This document shows, in pieces, positions 4,738 to 8,439 of a DNA stretch of 8,439 bases (positions are counted from its first letter, which is position 1; each line of letters begins with the position of its first letter). The stretch is taken from contig WFTY01000125.1 in the NCBI GenBank assembly GCA_015485245.1, positions 1 through 8,439 on the forward strand, read 5' to 3'. This DNA is from Anaerolineales bacterium (GTDB lineage: Bacteria; Chloroflexota; Anaerolineae; Anaerolineales; UBA11858). The position numbers and the translations under genes were made by a program. The notes beneath the pieces are model-generated. The model was not told the origin of the DNA, ran no database searches, and saw only the letters and a list, made by a program, of their open reading frames with translations.

Positions 4738-6180
4738 ATGAAGCGCCTGCCTACTCATATCCCCAACCTTGATGTCATCCTGCACGGCGGTTTGCCCGCT
4801 AACAGCACAATATTGCTCAGCGGTGCCCCAGGTACGGGGAAGACCGTGCTTGCCAACCAGATCGTCTACGCCAATGCCGGCCAGACGAACAAGGCGTTGT
4901 TCGTCTCCACAGCATCCGAACCACAGGCGCGCTTGCTGCAATATCTGCAGGGGTTTGCCTTCTTTGATGTGAACAAAGTGGGCTCGGTAGTGGTTTACGA
5001 AGACCTGGGGCCGCAATTGCTCTCGGGCGATGGCGCCGCCGCCTTGACCCGCCTGGAAGAGCTTCTGCTCCAGTTGCGCCCGGCCTTTCTGGTGATTGAC
5101 AGCTATCGGGCGTTGCGCGATTTGAGCACCGATGCACAGGCCGCCCGCCGCAGCCTCTTTCGTCTGGGGGCGGCGCTGGCTACCCTGCCTTGCACGGCCT
5201 TGTTGGTGGGGGAATACGACCCGGATCGTATCTCTCATGTGCTGGAGGCCACGATTGTTGATGGTATCATCGGCCTGCACGCGCGCCATAACACGGCCAG
5301 CGATCAGCGCACATTGCGGGTGTACAAGCTGCGCGGCAGCGCTTACCGCTCTGGTGAGCACAGCTTTTCTATCTCCGATCAGGGGATTACCGTGTACCCG
5401 CGCTTTGCTGCGCCGGATATCCACCACACCTACCAGGCCAGCCAGCAGCGCGTGCCCACCGGGATTCCCGGGCTGGACGACCAGCTATTGCCCGGCGGCT
5501 TACTGCGCGGCACGACCACGCTGGTAGCTGGCGATCCTGGCGTGGGCAAGACTGTCACCGCGCTTCACTTCTTGCTCAACGGCGTTCGCCAGGGGGAGGC
5601 CGGAGTGTACATCTCTTTTCAAGAGGACCCCAGCCAGTTATCTCAGATCGCGGCCAATTTTGGTTTCGATCTCCCTGCTTTGGAGGCCAGCGGCCGCCTG
5701 GCGATGTTCTACCGCTCGCCGGTGGAGCTGAACGTGGATGAACATGCCTTCCATGCGACGCAGTTGCTGGAGCGGATTGGGGCGCAGCGTGTGGTGATCG
5801 ACAGCGTGGGAGACCTGGAATCCGGGCTGCGCGAAGACCCGGAACGCTACTTCAACTTCATCTACGCGCTGGTGCAATGGATGAAAAATCATGACATCAC
5901 CGTCATGTTGACCGCTGAGATGGGGCAATTGTTTTCCAACGAATTGACGCTCACCGGCCGCGGCGTCAGTCACATTGCTGATACAATCATTATGCTGCGT
6001 TATACCGAGCTTGACGGGGAAATCCGCCGTGCTCTCACCGTGCTGAGCGCTCGCGGCAGCGAGCACGGCAAGCAGGTGCGCGAGTACCTGATCTCAGAAG
6101 CGGAGGGGCCACGCATCGGCGCACCATTGCGCAGCGCGTATTCCATCATGTTCCCCACCGCGCGCCTCTCGGAGGGATAG
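4738..6180 (+). CDS. KaiC/RAD55-family ATPase with two tandem domains
   Basis: This 480-aa soluble protein consists of two KaiC-like RecA-fold domains. Domain I (about 1-225) has Walker A GAPGTGKT (29-36) and Walker B LVID ending in Asp121. Domain II (about 238-470) starts with TGIPGLDDQLLPGG. It has Walker A GDPGVGKT (265-272), Walker B VVIDS (352-356, Asp355) and the family's RGSEHGKQVREYLI segment. The two domains differ at the catalytic position. Domain I reads STASEP (57-62) where KaiC has Glu-Glu, and domain II reads FQED (294-297). At the place of the KaiC autophosphorylation pair Ser431-Thr432 it has Ser411-His412. KaiC relatives form ATP-driven hexamers and act as clocks, timers or signalling scaffolds. 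No kaiA or kaiB lies in the window, so a circadian role is not supported. Its receiver and sensor neighbours point to signal transduction. Confidence 0.92.
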   Translation: MKRLPTHIPNLDVILHGGLPANSTILLSGAPGTGKTVLANQIVYANAGQTNKALFVSTASEPQARLLQYLQGFAFFDVNKVGSVVVYEDLGPQLLSGDGAAALTRLEELLLQLRPAFLVIDSYRALRDLSTDAQAARRSLFRLGAALATLPCTALLVGEYDPDRISHVLEATIVDGIIGLHARHNTASDQRTLRVYKLRGSAYRSGEHSFSISDQGITVYPRFAAPDIHHTYQASQQRVPTGIPGLDDQLLPGGLLRGTTTLVAGDPGVGKTVTALHFLLNGVRQGEAGVYISFQEDPSQLSQIAANFGFDLPALEASGRLAMFYRSPVELNVDEHAFHATQLLERIGAQRVVIDSVGDLESGLREDPERYFNFIYALVQWMKNHDITVMLTAEMGQLFSNELTLTGRGVSHIADTIIMLRYTELDGEIRRALTVLSARGSEHGKQVREYLISEAEGPRIGAPLRSAYSIMFPTARLSEG

Positions 6181-6210
6181 TTGCACAGCCTGGCGTTGAT
6201 TCTGCCATGA
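6181..6210 (+). other. Open stretch after the KaiC-like stop, ending in an ATGA overlap with the sensor gene
   Basis: After the TAG stop (6178-6180) the same frame stays open for nine sense codons and closes with TGA at 6208-6210. That TGA overlaps the sensor's ATG at 6207 as ATGA, the classic arrangement for coupled translation. GGAGGG (6171-6176) lies 4 nt before an in-frame TTG at 6181, so a nine-codon leader peptide is also possible. Either the KaiC-like gene once ended at the TGA and gained an earlier TAG, or the overlap is chance. Confidence 0.3.
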
Positions 6211-8439
6211 AAATGCATCAGCCCGAAGATCGTATTTATGAGCTTTCTCGCCTGACGCTCAACCTGGGGCGCACGTTGGATCTCGACCAGGAGTGCGCCG
6301 TGTTCTTCGCCTGGCTGGAGGAGCTTTGCGAACCGGAGATGGCCGCGCTGTTTCTGGCAGACGAGGCGCAGCATGAACTTCGGCTGATGCAGGCTCGCGG
6401 CATCGCCGTGCTCAAGGGGATGCGCATGCCCCTGGGCGTGGATCCCTGGGGGTGGCTGGCTGCTCAGGGGGCGAAGATCCCTGCTGAGGGTGTTGCCCCT
6501 CGTCTGGCGTTGCCGATTTTATTGGAAGAGCGCGTCCTCGGTTTACTCTGCATGGTCAGCCGGACCCCGGAAGGTAGCCGCGAAATGGAGCAGAGCGTGC
6601 TCGAACTGGCGCTTTCCTACCTGGCCCCTGTGGTGCGCAACATCCAGCGCTATCAGCAGATGGAATCGCTGGTGGCCGAACGCACCGCTGCGCTGGCTGA
6701 GAGCGAGGCGCGCTATCGTGACCTGGTTGAGTACAGCCGCGATATCATCGGCACGCACGATCTCTCCGGGGTAATCCTCTCGGTCAACGATGCCGCATCT
6801 CGACACCTTGGTTATCCACGGGAGGAGTTGATCGGCAAGAATTTGAGGGAATTTCTCTCGCCGGATGCCGCGGATGGATTTGACGATTACCTGCAAGCGA
6901 TCGCTCGTGACGGCGAAGCGCAGGGGGTGATGAAGATGATCGCCCGGCGCGGTGAGGTGCGTTACTGGGAATATCGTAACAGCCTGCGCGTTCTGGGGAT
7001 GTCGCAGCCAATTGTGCAGGCCGCGGCGCACGATGTCACCCAGCGGGTGCTGGCCGAGCGGGCTTTGCGCCAGCGCACTGCCGATCTGGAGCTGCTCACT
7101 GCGCTCAACGAAGCCTTCAACGCGGGGAAATCTCTGCACGAAATCCTCGGCCAGGCGCGCCGCAAACTGCAACAGACTTTCCGCGCGGCTGCGGTGACCT
7201 TTTATCTGCTCGATGAACAGCGAGCGCACGCGATCATTCATCATAAAGCCCAGACGCGTTGGGGGCGTTCATTGCGTAAGAAATATTCCCTGGACGCACT
7301 TACGGAATTGCGCCTGAGGCTGGCGGATGCGCCGTTGCACCGGCAGGCTTTGACCTCGCGGCAGGCGACGGTTGTGGATGACGGGCAGCAGATCATCTCG
7401 TTTGCGCAGGAAATCGCGCAGCAGCGTGGCTTGCCCGAAAATCTGAAAGCATCCCTGGGGGAATTAATCGCCGATACCCTGCCCGGCCTGGGGCTGGAAC
7501 AGGTGATCTTTGTCCCTTTGGGCGTTGAAGATGAATGCCTGGGCGCGTTGGCGCTGGCCCTGCAGCGGCGCCTGCCCCCTGATCAGATCGAGCGCCTGGA
7601 GCGGATCGCCGCACATCTCACCGTGTTGATCTTGCGCGCTCGCGACCAGGAGAAAATCCGCCAGCACACCATGGATTTGCGCCTGATCCGCGATCTGAAC
7701 GCGAGCTACAACCGCGGTCAGCCCCTGGATGAGCTGACGAGGCAGTTTGGACAACAGATCATCGCCGATTTTGGCTTGTTGAGCGGGGGGCTTTATCTGC
7801 TGGATGCGGAGCGCACCCATCTGGCGTTGGAGTTTTTTCTTACTTCCTCTGGGCTTATTCCCGCTATTGAAAAGATCATCCGCCGCTCCATCCCTGTAGT
7901 TCAGTTGCCGCTCTCCCGGGCCAGCTTGCATCGCCGGTTGCTGGAATCCGGGCAGTTGTATACCCTCTTAGATGCGCAGGATGTGAGCGCCCTGTTCGAT
8001 GAGTATCTGGAGCTGGTGGAGGCGCCGGGAGTCAGGCGAGAAGCAATCCTGCGCTTCCGACCGCACCTGGAGAAGCTGCTGGCCATTGAAGAGCTGGTGT
8101 TTTTCCCGTTACGCTACAGCGACGAAACTTTTGGGCTGGCGGCGCTGGCGGCGCGGCGCACCTTTAGCAAGGCCGAACTGGGCCGTCTGCGCACATTGAT
8201 GGATCAGTTGAGCGTGCTGTTGCGCCGCGCTCGTCTGGAGCACGAGCGCGCTCAACTGCTTGCTGAGCTGGAGCGCCGCCATCGCATGTTGCTTTCGATT
8301 TACGAAGTGGGGCGTCATCTGGCTGCTGTTCTGCGCCCGGAAGATATCTTCCGGGTTGTTTTTCGCGAGATTTGCCAGAAACTGTTGCGTTCGCCGCATT
8401 TGAACATCGTCCGCTTTGATGAAGCCGACCAGATGATCC
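6207..8439 (+). CDS. Multi-GAF/PAS cytoplasmic sensor protein (3' end outside window)
   Basis: The gene runs off the right edge; 744 codons are visible, with no stop. Domains in order: GAF1 (about 1-145, core LALPILLEERVLGLLC at 100-115), a short coiled coil with VAERTAALAESEARYRDLVE, and PAS (about 170-282, ending HDVTQR). GAF2 (about 294-475, core VIFVPLGVEDECLGALA), GAF3 (about 491-670, core LVFFPLRYSDETFGLAALA), a helical linker (677-696) and the start of a fourth GAF follow. No membrane segment or signal peptide is seen, so it senses cytoplasmic signals: small molecules, light or redox through bound cofactors. Such proteins usually end in a histidine kinase, diguanylate cyclase or phosphatase domain, which would lie beyond 8439. 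ATG 6207 is chosen because the frame has no better upstream start and it follows the KaiC-like stop by 26 nt. No strong ribosome-binding site precedes it, and Met3 (6213) is an alternative. Confidence 0.85.
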   Translation, partial: MKMHQPEDRIYELSRLTLNLGRTLDLDQECAVFFAWLEELCEPEMAALFLADEAQHELRLMQARGIAVLKGMRMPLGVDPWGWLAAQGAKIPAEGVAPRLALPILLEERVLGLLCMVSRTPEGSREMEQSVLELALSYLAPVVRNIQRYQQMESLVAERTAALAESEARYRDLVEYSRDIIGTHDLSGVILSVNDAASRHLGYPREELIGKNLREFLSPDAADGFDDYLQAIARDGEAQGVMKMIARRGEVRYWEYRNSLRVLGMSQPIVQAAAHDVTQRVLAERALRQRTADLELLTALNEAFNAGKSLHEILGQARRKLQQTFRAAAVTFYLLDEQRAHAIIHHKAQTRWGRSLRKKYSLDALTELRLRLADAPLHRQALTSRQATVVDDGQQIISFAQEIAQQRGLPENLKASLGELIADTLPGLGLEQVIFVPLGVEDECLGALALALQRRLPPDQIERLERIAAHLTVLILRARDQEKIRQHTMDLRLIRDLNASYNRGQPLDELTRQFGQQIIADFGLLSGGLYLLDAERTHLALEFFLTSSGLIPAIEKIIRRSIPVVQLPLSRASLHRRLLESGQLYTLLDAQDVSALFDEYLELVEAPGVRREAILRFRPHLEKLLAIEELVFFPLRYSDETFGLAALAARRTFSKAELGRLRTLMDQLSVLLRRARLEHERAQLLAELERRHRMLLSIYEVGRHLAAVLRPEDIFRVVFREICQKLLRSPHLNIVRFDEADQMI

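Noticed and set aside
4738..6180. Naming the ATPase as the circadian clock protein KaiC
   Set aside because: No kaiA or kaiB is present, the Ser-Thr autophosphorylation pair is Ser-His, and the domain I catalytic glutamates are missing, so only family membership is supported.

Overview
The window looks like a piece of a moderately high-GC bacterial chromosome, most plausibly an uncultured Chloroflexota (Anaerolineae-like) genome. This is inferred from gene content: a tungsten-type aldehyde ferredoxin oxidoreductase tail, a tandem KaiC-like ATPase and a long soluble GAF/PAS sensor. The spacers also contain the degenerate CCGTG-type and GACGACAGACC-type repeats that I associate from memory with such genomes. 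No marker gene settles the taxonomy. All convincing genes are on the + strand, packing is dense, and no stretch over 300 bases lacks a gene. No RNA gene, insertion sequence, CRISPR array or intrinsic terminator was recognised.

Metabolic half (1-4190). The window opens in the last 39 codons of an aldehyde ferredoxin oxidoreductase. After a 111-nt spacer carrying degenerate CTCCGTG repeats comes a saccharopine-dehydrogenase-family oxidoreductase (232-1407). An 86-nt spacer holding three tandem 14-mers and a large inverted repeat separates it from a CoA-acylating (methylmalonate-semialdehyde dehydrogenase type) aldehyde dehydrogenase (1494-2960). A 54-nt gap with an extended -10 motif leads to a zinc-ribbon, PLP-dependent threonine-synthase-like enzyme (3015-4190). 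The first three genes all act on aldehydes or amino/imino acids and probably form an amino-acid or aldehyde catabolic group; the substrate cannot be read from sequence.

Signalling half (4191-8439). A 172-nt leader with a TATAAT box, an inverted repeat around it and foldable RNA precedes three closely spaced genes. They encode a stand-alone receiver whose phosphoacceptor Asp is Glu (4363-4713), a two-domain KaiC/RAD55-family ATPase (4738-6180) and a GAF-PAS-GAF-GAF-GAF sensor that runs off the right edge (6207-8439+). The gaps between them are 24 and 26 nt, so they are probably co-transcribed. The likely picture is a cytoplasmic signalling module in which a multi-GAF sensor, an ATP-driven KaiC-like oligomer and a degenerate receiver work together. 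The receiver's Glu53/Arg11 changes and the missing catalytic glutamates in the first KaiC domain suggest it does not behave as a textbook two-component or Kai system. This is the part of the window most worth following up.
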